Source of the DNA: Clostridium pasteurianum
GTDB lineage: Bacteria > Bacillota > Clostridia > Clostridiales > Clostridiaceae
Reading direction: 5' to 3'
NCBI RefSeq assembly: GCF_001705235.1
Contig: NZ_MCGV01000001.1
Coordinates: forward strand, 3,104,181-3,168,180
DNA length: 64,000 nucleotides
How positions within the stretch are numbered: the first letter of the stretch is position 1; each line of letters starts with the position of its first letter. Position numbers and translations under genes: made by a program. The notes below the pieces were generated by a model. That model did no database searches. It was given only the letters and a program-made list of their open reading frames with translations, and was not told where the DNA came from. Positions 15,999 to 25,043 of this stretch are shown here, piece after piece.

Positions 15999-16348
15999 AC
16001 TTTGGTTATGACATTATCATCATCTACAAATACAACTTTAGGCTTTAATTCAGAGGCCTCATCAGAGGTTATAGTGCAGTAGCACATAATGATAATTTTG
16101 TCACCTACTTCTGCACATCTTGCAGCGGCACCATTTAAGCATATTATTCCGCTTCTGGGTTCACCTGCTATTACGTAAGTTGCAAATCTCTCACCATTAT
16201 TAATGTTTGCAATTTCAACTTTTTCATATTCAAGTATTCTAGCTGCATCCATGAGAGTTTTATCTATAGTAATGCTTCCCACATAGTTTAAGTCAGCCTG
16301 CGTAACTACTGCTCTGTGTATTTTTGATTTTAACATATTTAAGTACAT
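15995..16348 (-). CDS. panD: Aspartate 1-decarboxylase (slightly shortened C-terminus)
   Basis: The 117-residue precursor has the self-cleavage site YVGSITID, with Gly24-Ser25 becoming the pyruvoyl group, and the [10 protein letters not shown] core. It makes beta-alanine for pantothenate. The protein ends at DNVITKV, about ten residues before the usual end of Bacillus-type PanD (about 127). The GTG-TGA that closes the frame is the terminal inverted repeat of a family A element, so an insertion probably trimmed the tail. The catalytic core is complete and the enzyme should still work. It is the last gene of panB-panC-panD. Confidence 0.92.
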   Translation of the reverse strand: MYLNMLKSKIHRAVVTQADLNYVGSITIDKTLMDAARILEYEKVEIANINNGERFATYVIAGEPRSGIICLNGAAARCAEVGDKIIIMCYCTITSDEASELKPKVVFVDDDNVITKV

Positions 16349-16350
16349 TT

Positions 16351-17205
16351 TTATTCCTCCAAATTTTTAAAGATAAAGTTGTCTATAAGTCTTATCTTTC
16401 CTATATAAACGGCAATAGCCACTAAAGCGGATTTTTCAATTTCGGGTATACTTTGGAGAGAAAGGATATTCACTATTTCTACATAATCTATTTTAGCAAG
16501 AGGTTCACTTTTAAGTGTAGATGATATGATTTTTTTTATTTCAGTGCAATTTCTTTCACCGGCTTCGATAGCATTTTTAGCTTTTTTAAGACTTTTATAT
16601 AATATGACTGCTGCAGTCCTTTCTTTTTCTGAAAGATAAGTGTTTCTAGAACTTTTGGCAAGACCGTCCTTTTCACGCACTATAGGACATGCAATTATTT
16701 TAATATCAAAGTTTAAATCCCGTACCATTCTTCTTATTACAGCCACTTGTTGAGCATCCTTTTGACCGAAATAAGCCCTGTCTGGAGAAACTATGTTAAA
16801 TAATTTAGAGACAACGGTGCATACTCCTCTGAAGTGACCTGGACGTCTAGCACCACAAAGTACATCCGTGATTTTTGAAGAATTAACAAAGGTTACAGCA
16901 TCATCAAAGTACATTTCAGAAGCTTTAGGGTTAAATAAAATTGAAGCGTTAGCCTCCATGCAAACTTTTTCGTCCCTTTTTAAATCTCTAGGATAAACTG
17001 CAAGGTCTTCTTTAGGACCAAATTGAATTGGGTTTACAAAATCACTTACAACAACCCTGTCATTTTCCTTTGAAGCTCTTTCAATTAAGCTTTTATGGCC
17101 TTCATGTAAGTATCCCATGGTTGGAACAAGTCCTATGCTTAGACCTTCTTTCTTCCACTGCTTTATATATTTTTTAACTTCATTTATTGAATGCAAAGTT
17201 TCCAT
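16351..17205 (-). CDS. panC: Pantothenate synthetase
   Basis: The 284-residue protein has the nucleotide-binding [16 protein letters not shown] (about residues 22-37), [17 protein letters not shown] and the [12 protein letters not shown] segment, followed by the KSSRNTYLS loop. It joins pantoate and beta-alanine with ATP to give pantothenate. It lies between panB (5 bases upstream) and panD (2 bases downstream) on the minus strand, so all three genes of the pathway are co-transcribed. Length is normal. Confidence 0.96.
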   Translation of the reverse strand: METLHSINEVKKYIKQWKKEGLSIGLVPTMGYLHEGHKSLIERASKENDRVVVSDFVNPIQFGPKEDLAVYPRDLKRDEKVCMEANASILFNPKASEMYFDDAVTFVNSSKITDVLCGARRPGHFRGVCTVVSKLFNIVSPDRAYFGQKDAQQVAVIRRMVRDLNFDIKIIACPIVREKDGLAKSSRNTYLSEKERTAAVILYKSLKKAKNAIEAGERNCTEIKKIISSTLKSEPLAKIDYVEIVNILSLQSIPEIEKSALVAIAVYIGKIRLIDNFIFKNLEE

Positions 17206-17210
17206 TTGAT

Positions 17211-18044
17211 TTACTTCCCTTCTAAACTTTCTATAATTGTAGGATTGATTTTAAAAGAATGATCTTGGTCAGGAAAAAGACCTTCTTTTACTTCATATGA
17301 ATAGCTGTTAAAAGCAATTTTCATAACTTTTTTAACATCTGCATATTTTTTTACAAACTTTGGCGTTATGTCATCATACATTCCCAGCATATCCTGATAA
17401 ACTAAAATTTGACCATCACAGTACTTACCAGCTCCAATGCCTATAGTAGGTATTGTTATATTTTCAGTTATTAATTTTGAAAGTTTCCAAGGGATGCCCT
17501 CCAAGGTTACTGCAAATGCACCAGCCTCCTCTATTTTTTTAGCATCTTCAATTACTGTTTGTGCAGCAAGTTCACTTTTACCTTGAACTTTAAAACCTCC
17601 AAAGGCATTTACTGACTGAGGGGTTAATCCTATGTGGCCCATTACTGGAATCTGTGCCTTTACGATTTCTTTAATTTTGTCTGCTACTATAGCTCCACCT
17701 TCAAGCTTTACGGCGTTTGCGTTAGTTTCTTTAATTAATCTTCCAGCATTGTATACTGCATCATAGGTTGAAGTTTGATAAGACATGAAGGGCATGTCCG
17801 CAACTATTAGAGCATTTTTTGCACCTTTTGTTACAGCTTTTGTATGATGAATCATGTCATCCATTGTTACACTTAAGGTATTTTCATATCCAAGACACAC
17901 CATACCAAGAGAATCGCCTACGAGAATTCCATTTATATTGCAGGAATCAATTATTTTTGCTGTGGAATAATCATAAGCTGTTAGCATTACTAATTTTTCT
18001 TTTTTTACTTTGGAATTTTTGAAAGTTTCGATGGTATTTTTCAT
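17211..18044 (-). CDS. panB: 3-methyl-2-oxobutanoate hydroxymethyltransferase
   Basis: The 277-residue TIM-barrel protein has [14 protein letters not shown], the metal-binding [15 protein letters not shown] (about residues 41-55), TVTMDDM-like VTMDDMIHH and [11 protein letters not shown]. It transfers a hydroxymethyl group from methylene-tetrahydrofolate to ketoisovalerate, making ketopantoate, and thus depends on folate. AGGAGA lies seven bases before the ATG. It is the first gene of the panBCD operon. No panE is in the window. Confidence 0.96.
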   Translation of the reverse strand: MKNTIETFKNSKVKKEKLVMLTAYDYSTAKIIDSCNINGILVGDSLGMVCLGYENTLSVTMDDMIHHTKAVTKGAKNALIVADMPFMSYQTSTYDAVYNAGRLIKETNANAVKLEGGAIVADKIKEIVKAQIPVMGHIGLTPQSVNAFGGFKVQGKSELAAQTVIEDAKKIEEAGAFAVTLEGIPWKLSKLITENITIPTIGIGAGKYCDGQILVYQDMLGMYDDITPKFVKKYADVKKVMKIAFNSYSYEVKEGLFPDQDHSFKINPTIIESLEGK

Positions 18045-18414
18045 TACAACTCTCCTTATAACTATTTTCTATAGTCTTCCTCATTAAAAAATGAAGAAAC
18101 GGATGAATTGAGTATCACAAAAAAACACCCTTGTCTTTTTATTAGAAAGGAAATTTTAAATTGAAAAGTATGATAGTAATTATTGTCCCATTCTTGTTGA
18201 TATGGGCAACTTTTCTGTATATATAATAAAAAAAACATAGGTGAAGTTCTAGTTAAATAGATACTCCCCATCACAAGTATTAAAATAACATAAATTTAAA
18301 ATATTTACAAGGAAAAATTGTTTTTTAAAATATATGTGTTTTATTATGCATAATATTAAATATGAATACAATTAAATCCAAAAATATAGTTTTAAGGAAG
18401 GTGACGAATTAAGT
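18045..18414. other. Divergent intergenic region between panB and a radical SAM gene
   Basis: This region separates two divergent genes. It holds a stem TTGTCCCAT/ATGGGCAA (about 18183-18207, one bulged base) that could lie in the panB leader. No T-box, known riboswitch or clear terminator is visible. A 70-codon minus frame (18062-18274) has no ribosome binding site and an odd composition, so I do not call it a gene. AAGGAAGGTGA just before 18415 is the ribosome binding site of the plus-strand gene. Confidence 0.4.
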
Positions 18415-19788
18415 ATGATGAATTTTCTAGAAAAAGGCATTAAGGATTCTCTAGTAAAGGCTGTAGCAAAGATTATAGATAAAAATCCTGAAAAAAATAT
18501 AGATAAAATTTTTGCAATATTAGATAAAACTATTAAGGATCCATATAGTAAGCCTGCTATTGAATCAATTTATAATTATTATAAAACAAATGAAACTATT
18601 CATGAATTTATACAAAATATATTGACCACGACGGATAAAAATTGTCTTAAAAAATTTTTTGCAAATTTTTTTGGAAATGCTATATGGTATGGTATGTCAA
18701 GAAGACAGAAATTTTTAGATAAAGAAGATACAAAGGTACCATTTGTTTTGCTTATAAGTCCATCGATGAGATGTACACTTAGATGTAAGGGATGCTATGC
18801 ATCAAAATACAGTAAAAAGGATGACATAACAAAAGAGGAAATCGAAAGAATTGTAAAAGAGGCTAGAGATCTTGGAATATATTATGTAATAGTTCTAGGG
18901 GGAGAACCATTTATTAATGATTATATGCTGGACATATATGAAAAGTTTAATGATATGATTTTTACTCCTTTTACAAATGGTCAGCTTATAACTGAAGAAA
19001 TTGCAGATAGGCTTAAAAAGTGTGGAAATGTAATACCAATGTTTTCGCTTGAAGGGTTTGCGAAGGAGACAGATGCTAGACGTGGAAAAGGTGTTTTTAA
19101 AAGAGTTATGGAATCTATGGATATGCTAAAAAAACGTGGTATGTTATTTGGAGTGTCTTCAGCTGTTTCGGGGAAAAATTTAAATACGGTAACTTCCGAT
19201 GAGTTTATAGATATGCTCATAGATAAGGGTGCTAAAATGAGCTGGTATTTTATATATATGCCAGTTGGAGCAGGAGCAGATGTGAATTTTATGTTAAAGC
19301 CAGATGAAAGGTTGCTTTTAGGTAGAAGAGTAAGGAAAATACGAACTACGAAACCTTATTTTGCTATAGACTTCTTTAATGATGCGCCTTATGTTGGAGG
19401 ATGCATAGCTGGAAAATATTATTGCCATATTAATTCAAAGGAAGATGTTGAGCCATGCATATTTTCACACTTTTCTACCTTTAACTTAAAGGGAAAACCG
19501 TTAATTGAGGCATTTAGGACTGATTTTTTTAAGGAGCTTAGAAGGCGACAACCATATAACGAAAATATGCTTAGACCTTGCATGATGATAGATAATACAA
19601 ATGTAGTACGTGAAGTGGTTTCTAAGGTTAAGGCGCATCCCACAGAAGCTAGTGGAGAAAAGATGATAACGGATAAAAAGTTTATGGCGGATCTTGATAA
19701 ACTAGCCAGCGATTTTAAGATTAAAGCTGATGAAGAATGGAAGAATGTATTTAATGGGAAAGGGAATGATATGATGTCTAAAGGGTAG
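18415..19788 (+). CDS. Radical SAM protein with a C-terminal cysteine-rich region
   Basis: The 457-residue protein has the radical SAM motif in SMRCTLRCKGCYA (three cysteines near residues 120-127), followed by GGEPF and a standard half barrel. After it come further cysteines in GGCIAGKYYCHIN, EPCIF and LRPCMM that resemble an auxiliary-cluster (SPASM-like) arrangement. About 100 residues precede the radical SAM domain, and the tail is helical. No peptide precursor or partner gene lies nearby, so the substrate is unknown. It is a single gene. ATG 18415 and ATG 18418 are both possible starts. Confidence 0.75.
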   Translation: MMNFLEKGIKDSLVKAVAKIIDKNPEKNIDKIFAILDKTIKDPYSKPAIESIYNYYKTNETIHEFIQNILTTTDKNCLKKFFANFFGNAIWYGMSRRQKFLDKEDTKVPFVLLISPSMRCTLRCKGCYASKYSKKDDITKEEIERIVKEARDLGIYYVIVLGGEPFINDYMLDIYEKFNDMIFTPFTNGQLITEEIADRLKKCGNVIPMFSLEGFAKETDARRGKGVFKRVMESMDMLKKRGMLFGVSSAVSGKNLNTVTSDEFIDMLIDKGAKMSWYFIYMPVGAGADVNFMLKPDERLLLGRRVRKIRTTKPYFAIDFFNDAPYVGGCIAGKYYCHINSKEDVEPCIFSHFSTFNLKGKPLIEAFRTDFFKELRRRQPYNENMLRPCMMIDNTNVVREVVSKVKAHPTEASGEKMITDKKFMADLDKLASDFKIKADEEWKNVFNGKGNDMMSKG

Positions 19789-19872
19789 CTAGTTAATTTT
19801 GAAATATATGTATAAGGTATGCTGTAGACTGTAATGAAATAAAATGTTATTATATTGTTTAGGTAACAATAA

Positions 19873-19975
19873 TAGAGAAACCAAGACGAAACTTAATTTA
19901 TATATGCTCCGCAAAATTGTCTTCTAGAGTGTTATATTACTTGTATAAATTAATTGTTTAGCTGGTTTCCCTAAA
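19873..19975. repeat. Repeat family B, copy 1
   Basis: The outer arms, AGAGAAACCA followed by GAAACTTAATTTA on the left and TAAATTAATTGTTTAGC then TGGTTTCCCT on the right, are inverted copies of each other, enclosing a different middle sequence. The same outer arms occur at 21307-21419. The copy lies about 40 bases upstream of the solute-binding protein gene. Confidence 0.65.
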
Positions 19976-20013
19976 ATGATTTCACATGTTTATAGAAATG
20001 AAGGGAAATGCAT

Positions 20014-21306
20014 ATGAAAAAGTTTTTTATAAGAATGTTAGCTTTAATTATGTGTGTTGGTGTTGTTTTTTATGCTTCCGCATGTGGTACTATAAAGAAC
20101 AAAACGTCAGAGCAGAAAGTTAAGAAAGTTAACAATAAACCTGGAAATATAACTATATGGATAAATAGCAAAAATGAAAACATAATAAAAGATCAGATAA
20201 ATATGTTTAATAAAAAGTATAATTACATAGCAGTAAATGCGGTTTTTATGAGTGAGGAAGATATAATAAAAAATTATGAAAATAATTATAAGAATAATGG
20301 TAAGCTTCCTGATGTTGTGGAAATCAGTGATTTAAATGCAGCTGAATTTGTTAATAAATATAAGCAAAAGCTTGTTAATGTATCATCAGACAGTGATATA
20401 AAAAATGATATGTTTTTATCAAATAAAATACATAATTTAACTCAAAACAGCAAGGTATATGGATATCCGTGGTATACAGAACCAGAATTTATGATTTACA
20501 GGTCAGATATACTAAAGCAGTTAAAGATAGATCCTGATGATATAAAGACATGGAAGGATTATAATGAAGTCGGAAATACAGTTAAGCAAAATGGTAAAAA
20601 CTTAATGTATAGTTCTGATTTAGGAAATATTTATGATGTTTGTAACAGTGAACTAGGAGTAAATTTCTTAGATGACAACGATAAAGTAGATGTTAAGGAT
20701 GAAAAATTTAAGGAATCAGCTAATTTTATCTTTGATATTATAAAGAATAATACTAATATAAGTATTACACCAGGTAAGGATATTCCTAAAGCTTTCAGTA
20801 CAGGAGAGGTTGTATCTATGATCGTATCTCCTGAAGAAATGCTATATCTTCAAAATGATTATCCTGGGCTTAAGGGAAAGATTTGTGTAGAGAATTTACC
20901 AGCTTTTGAAGAGGGCGGAAACAATACAGCTTATAAAGATGGAGCTAATTTAATATTGTCCAGCAATGAAAAAACCAAATCATATGCTGAGCAATTTGCT
21001 AAGTTTGTTACAGGTAATGAAGAAGCTGTATATAATCAATTTTCTATTTATGCGCTTTGTTCTAGTAATTCCTCCGTTTATAATTATGATAAAATACATA
21101 AAAAAAATGATTATGTTGGCGGAAAGGATATATATAAAATGTACATGAATTCAGCTAAGCTATTTTCAGATATAAAATATTATAAAGATTACTCAGATAT
21201 AAGAAATTATGTAATTAAAGAAATAGGAGATGAAGCAGCACAAAACAAAGGCATCGATGAAATAATAAGCAACATGCAAAAAGTCTTAAGTGATAAGTAT
21301 AAGTAA
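20014..21306 (+). CDS. ABC-type extracellular solute-binding lipoprotein
   Basis: The 430-residue protein begins with a basic, hydrophobic signal ending in FYASACG, a slightly unusual lipobox, so it is probably lipid-anchored outside the cell. The rest resembles family 1 sugar-binding proteins: NITIWINSKNEN near the start, PDVVEISDLNA (about residues 101-111), YGYPWYTEPEFMIYRSDIL (about 149-167) and a late helical region. No permease or ATPase gene is adjacent, which makes it an orphan binding protein. ATG 20014 has AAGGG eight bases upstream; ATG 20008 is too close. Repeats bracket the gene. Confidence 0.75.
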   Translation: MKKFFIRMLALIMCVGVVFYASACGTIKNKTSEQKVKKVNNKPGNITIWINSKNENIIKDQINMFNKKYNYIAVNAVFMSEEDIIKNYENNYKNNGKLPDVVEISDLNAAEFVNKYKQKLVNVSSDSDIKNDMFLSNKIHNLTQNSKVYGYPWYTEPEFMIYRSDILKQLKIDPDDIKTWKDYNEVGNTVKQNGKNLMYSSDLGNIYDVCNSELGVNFLDDNDKVDVKDEKFKESANFIFDIIKNNTNISITPGKDIPKAFSTGEVVSMIVSPEEMLYLQNDYPGLKGKICVENLPAFEEGGNNTAYKDGANLILSSNEKTKSYAEQFAKFVTGNEEAVYNQFSIYALCSSNSSVYNYDKIHKKNDYVGGKDIYKMYMNSAKLFSDIKYYKDYSDIRNYVIKEIGDEAAQNKGIDEIISNMQKVLSDKYK

Positions 21307-21419
21307 AGGGAAACCATGTGAAACTTAATTTAGGCGTGTACCAAAATGCCAATCTCCAAGGCATTATGGTACACGCCTAAATTGATAGTTGAACTGGTTT
21401 CCCTAAAAGGGGGTAAAGG
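21307..21419. repeat. Repeat family B, copy 2 (full hairpin)
   Basis: AGGGAAACCA-TGTGAAACTTAATTTAGGCGTGTACCA on the left and TGGTACACGCCTAAATT...AGTTGAACTGGTTTCCCT on the right form one long hairpin around GCCAATCTCCAAGGC. The element starts directly after the TAA of the solute-binding gene and probably acts as its transcript end. It has the same orientation as copy 1. Confidence 0.8.
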
Positions 21420-21442
21420 CATAGCAAAAAATTATAGACATA

Positions 21443-21512
21443 AAAAATGCCAATCTCCAAGGCATTATGGTACACGCCTAAATTATTAGTTGAACTGGTT
21501 TTCCTAAAAGGG
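21443..21512. repeat. Repeat family B, copy 3 (right half only)
   Basis: About 70 bases repeat the right part of copy 2 almost exactly, from AAAATGCCAATCTCCAAGGC to the TGGTTTTCCTAAAAGGG end. The left arm is missing, so this is a partial tandem duplication with the start at about 21443. Confidence 0.8.
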
Positions 21513-21899
21513 AATTCCATAATTTGTTGACGAGCGGAGCAATGTCAAGCACTACTCACTTCAGCTGATGTAAAACAGATTAGATAACCGATTATAAATA
21601 TACCATAATATTTTGATGCTAATATTTTTGAACATGCATAGTTTAAGTTTCGCTTGGCTTTCATTAGCTGAACCCAAACCTTTCAGCATCGTATTTTTGC
21701 GGATAAAAACCCAAACTAAGTTTCAAATTTTTTTAGTTATTGTAACAAGTCTCATTAAGTCAGCAAAATGAATTATAATCATATAAAAATATCCTGTTAA
21801 ACGTTTACTAAAATACTAAAATGTGATACAATAAAAAATGCCGAAAATAAATTATATATTTATTTTATTTGCTCTATTTTACATAGGGAAAATTGAAGT
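21513..21899. other. Intergenic region with no recognised gene
   Basis: This AT-rich region holds only a short hairpin (GCTGAA/TTCAGC, about 21667-21687). I see no open frame with a ribosome binding site and no promoter that leads to a gene. Confidence 0.4.
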
Positions 21900-21955
21900 A
21901 ATAAAAGTGAGGTTAAATAAAAATCATTAAATTTTTATTTAACCTCACTTTTATT
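21900..21955. terminator. 25-base perfect hairpin after a glycosyltransferase gene
   Basis: The arms 21900-21924 and 21931-21955 are exact reverse complements with a 6-base loop (CATTAA). The stem contains GTGAGGTTAAAT. It lies just after the minus-strand gene ending at 21967 and should end its transcript. Confidence 0.8.
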
Positions 21956-21966
21956 TAAGTAATTAT

Positions 21967-23091
21967 TTAAGAAAATTTTTCATAGATTTTTTTGTATGCT
22001 TCTAATGTAAGTTTAGCAGTATTTTTCCAAGAAAACTTTTTGGCTTGAGTAAGTCCTTTTATGCTTAAATTTTCTTTTAAATTACTATCTTCAAGTATAT
22101 TTATAATTGAGTTTTTTAGTTCATTAGTATTAAATGGATCTATAAGGATAGCAGCATCTCCTGCAATTTCTGGCATCGAGGAAATATTTGATGTTATTAC
22201 AGGTACTTTGCAGCTCATTGCCTCAAGTACAGGAAGACCGAAACCTTCGTATAATGAAGGATAAACAAATATTTCACATGCATTATAGAAAACAGGCAGA
22301 AGTTTTTCTGAAATATAGCCTGTAAAAATAACATCATTTGATATCTCAAGTTTATGACATAAATCCTTTAAATTATTAAGTTCATCACGACAGGAACCAA
22401 TTATTACAAGGTTGTGCTTTAAAGTTAATTTTTTATTTGCTTTAGAAAAGGCATGTATAAGTGTTTTGACATTTTTTCTATTACTGAAACCGCCTAGATA
22501 AAGAATAAAAGGTTTTTTAATATCATATTTTTTTGAAATGATTTTTTTACAATTTTCTTTGTTTAGTGGTTTATAGTTATAATTTGCGGCTAGTGGTGCT
22601 ACATATACTTTGTCTGAATTAATTGGAAAGTATTTTAGAATATCTTTTTTAGAATATTCTGATACAGTTATAATTGCATCAGAATTTTCTATTATAAATG
22701 GCATATTTTTTAAAAATTTTAAAAGATAACTTCTACCCACCGTTTCAGGCATAATATATGGAATAAGGTCATGAACAGTAGAGACTTTTATGCAGGGTAT
22801 ATTTTCATTAAGACCTATGCCGTTTTGAGGAACGTGGTATATATCAATGTTATTTTTTAATATATTTTCAGGGAAGTAACAGTTTTCAAAAAAATTGTGA
22901 TAACCCTTTGAAACGATATTTATCTTAGAATTTGTTCTTATGAAATTCTTATAATTACGCCCATACCAATATAGTGTATATGAATTTTTATCATCAATAT
23001 TTAAAAGTTCTTTTACTAAATTTGAAGTATATGTCCCAATTCCAGTTCCTCCGTATAAATTTATTCCTCTGGCATCAATTGCTATGTTCAT
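21967..23091 (-). CDS. GT4-family glycosyltransferase (CotSA-like)
   Basis: This protein of about 374 residues has the two-domain GT-B fold. The N-terminal acceptor domain carries IDARGINLYGGTGIGTYT (near the start) and HVPQNGIGL. The C-terminal donor domain has LYLGGFSNRKN, VIFTGYISEKLLPVFYN and EGFGLPVLEAMSCKVPVITS (near 280-300), the nucleotide-sugar EX7E motif. It is a retaining, nucleotide-sugar-dependent enzyme. Start ATG 23091 has GGGAG at good spacing; an upstream ATG at 23106 has none. Its divergent neighbour is a CotS kinase, the same pairing as CotSA-CotS in Bacillus spore coats. Confidence 0.85.
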   Translation of the reverse strand: MNIAIDARGINLYGGTGIGTYTSNLVKELLNIDDKNSYTLYWYGRNYKNFIRTNSKINIVSKGYHNFFENCYFPENILKNNIDIYHVPQNGIGLNENIPCIKVSTVHDLIPYIMPETVGRSYLLKFLKNMPFIIENSDAIITVSEYSKKDILKYFPINSDKVYVAPLAANYNYKPLNKENCKKIISKKYDIKKPFILYLGGFSNRKNVKTLIHAFSKANKKLTLKHNLVIIGSCRDELNNLKDLCHKLEISNDVIFTGYISEKLLPVFYNACEIFVYPSLYEGFGLPVLEAMSCKVPVITSNISSMPEIAGDAAILIDPFNTNELKNSIINILEDSNLKENLSIKGLTQAKKFSWKNTAKLTLEAYKKIYEKFS

Positions 23092-23254
23092 TTGCACATC
23101 TCCCATTACGCTTTATCCCTATAATATAGTATAGAAATAATAAATAAATGTGTGATAGATTATTGTCAGATTTTTAAAATTATCGTTATATCACATAGTT
23201 TAAGGCATTCTCATATAATAAATGTGTGAGATTAGGTTAAGTGGTGAAAATACT

Positions 23255-24262
23255 GTGAGTGATGTAGAAATTAATAAAATATTAAAAGAAAATTATGATA
23301 TTAACGTAAACGAAGCAAAGAAAATAAAAAACGTTTACAAAATAGAAAGCGGTTCTGAAATTTATTGCCTTAAGTGTACACATTATGATTATGGTCATGT
23401 CTTGTTTATAGTTAATGCTATTGATCATCTTAGAAAAAATGGATTCACTAAGATACCCAAAATTATTCCTACAATTAGTAGAAAAGAAATTATAAAATTT
23501 CAAAATGGATATGCTTATCTTACAAACTGGATTGATTCAAGAGTATGCAATTTTGATAATCCAGTTGATTTAAAAATGGCAGCAGTTGCCCTTGCTAGTC
23601 TTCATAAAAGTAGCAGGAATTTTATTGTTACAAATGATATGAATCCTAGGATTGGATGGTTTAAGTGGCTAGAAACATTCAAGAGAAGAAAAGACGAAAT
23701 ACTAAATTTTCAAAAAATAATTTGTAGCAAAGAGAATAAAACGGAATTTGATAATTTATATATGAAGTTAATGAAGGAAGAAACTTTAAAAGCTGATAAA
23801 TCAATAAATGATATAAAAAAATCACAGTATGTGGATAAAATGCAGAAGGAATACCGTTTAAAAGGATTTTGCCATCATGATTATGCACATCACAATATAC
23901 TAATAGATAAAGAGGGAGAGGCAAATATTATTGATTTTGATTACTGTATTCTAGATACACATCTTCATGACTTATCAAGTCTTCTCATAAGAAGAATGAA
24001 AAATGGTTTTTGGGATATGCGTACGGCATTATTTATATTAAATGCTTATAATTCTATTTATGCCATTGAAAATAGTGATTTGCCTATCATGGCTGCGTTT
24101 ATGGAATTTCCACAGGGTTACTGGCAGGTTGGACTTCAATACTATATAGAAAAGCAGCCATGGACAGAGGAGTTTTTTATGAGTAAATTGTATAAAATTT
24201 ATAAGGATAAGGGTGAAAGACAGGAATTCTTAGATAAATTTATGTTACTCAAGTATTTATAA
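23255..24262 (+). CDS. CotS-family spore coat kinase-like protein
   Basis: The protein of about 335 residues is of the CotS/YsxE family, which has an aminoglycoside-phosphotransferase-like fold. The catalytic loop GFCHHDYAHHNILID (near residue 210) carries the HxD aspartate and asparagine, and IIDFDYC follows with the metal-binding aspartate. CLKCTHYDYGHV holds the ATP-binding lysine region. GGTGA lies seven bases before GTG 23255, which I prefer to ATG 23222 with no ribosome binding site. Such proteins are coat components in Bacillus; kinase activity is predicted but the substrate is unknown. It is first of three plus-strand genes. Confidence 0.82.
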   Translation: MSDVEINKILKENYDINVNEAKKIKNVYKIESGSEIYCLKCTHYDYGHVLFIVNAIDHLRKNGFTKIPKIIPTISRKEIIKFQNGYAYLTNWIDSRVCNFDNPVDLKMAAVALASLHKSSRNFIVTNDMNPRIGWFKWLETFKRRKDEILNFQKIICSKENKTEFDNLYMKLMKEETLKADKSINDIKKSQYVDKMQKEYRLKGFCHHDYAHHNILIDKEGEANIIDFDYCILDTHLHDLSSLLIRRMKNGFWDMRTALFILNAYNSIYAIENSDLPIMAAFMEFPQGYWQVGLQYYIEKQPWTEEFFMSKLYKIYKDKGERQEFLDKFMLLKYL

Positions 24263-24276
24263 ATAGAGGTGATATT

Positions 24277-25032
24277 ATGGATACCGTAAGGAATGTTTCG
24301 TTTACAGATTATATACAAAATAAGGGAATAAAACTTTCAAAAAGCTTTCCATCTGTGGATAAAAAAAATATAAGTGCAAAAAAAATCACAGAACAAATTA
24401 ATATAATAGCAGAGTTTCATTCTGTAGTTAAAAATTATAATGGTCTTGATGCGAAAACGATAAAAAATAAGACTGGAAAACTTATTGGAAGATATAAAAT
24501 TCAAGTGAAAAATTTAAAAAAATATGCAGCAATAAAAGAAAAAAGTTCTAGCCTTAATACTTTTGAAAAATATTTTTTAAACACGTATAAGGATGTTGTC
24601 AAAAGATGTGAACAATGTTTAGAGTATATTAATGACGATGAATATTTTAATATTATAAAGAGAAGTATGAAAGATAGTGAAATATGTTTAGGAAACTGTT
24701 ATTTCGACAATATATGGAAAGAAAAAAGCATATTTATAAGAGACTACAGTGATATATCTTTTAATATGGTTGAGATAGATGGAATAAGTTTTATAAATAA
24801 ATTAAAATGTAGTAACTGTAATTTGAATTTTAAAGATATTATAGATGAATACATTTATGCAGAAGATATTAGTAGTGCAAGTAAGAATTTCATGATGGCA
24901 CTTATATCGTATCCTAACGAATATATAAAATGTATTGAAAGATACAGACGAAATGGAAGTTATGAAACAGAGGAGAGATTTGCTAAAAGACTTGCTAAAG
25001 CAATAAAGAAAGATGGAGAGAGTATTATTTAG
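24277..25032 (+). CDS. CotS-like probable pseudokinase
   Basis: The 251-residue protein lies between two CotS genes and shares the C-terminal layout but not the catalytic residues. Where CotS has CHHDYAHHNI it has CLGNCYFDNI, so the HxD aspartate is replaced. Where CotS has IIDFDYC it has IFIRDYSDIS, losing the DFD motif. The N-terminal ATP-binding lobe is largely absent, so it is shorter by about 85 residues. Later segments (MALISYPNEYIKCIERY) match the CotS tail (FPQGYWQVGLQYY). It is an intact frame, so a structural or regulatory role is more likely than decay. Confidence 0.6.
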   Translation: MDTVRNVSFTDYIQNKGIKLSKSFPSVDKKNISAKKITEQINIIAEFHSVVKNYNGLDAKTIKNKTGKLIGRYKIQVKNLKKYAAIKEKSSSLNTFEKYFLNTYKDVVKRCEQCLEYINDDEYFNIIKRSMKDSEICLGNCYFDNIWKEKSIFIRDYSDISFNMVEIDGISFINKLKCSNCNLNFKDIIDEYIYAEDISSASKNFMMALISYPNEYIKCIERYRRNGSYETEERFAKRLAKAIKKDGESII

Positions 25033-25043
25033 GAGGTAAACAT

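Noticed and set aside
18062-18274. 70-codon minus-strand frame upstream of panB
   Set aside because: There is no ribosome binding site and the predicted sequence lacks any protein-like pattern. The region is better read as a leader.
21340-21512. Two spaced near-identical repeats, considered as a CRISPR fragment
   Set aside because: There are only two units, each is a long hairpin rather than a short repeat, and no cas gene is near. They fit repeat family B.
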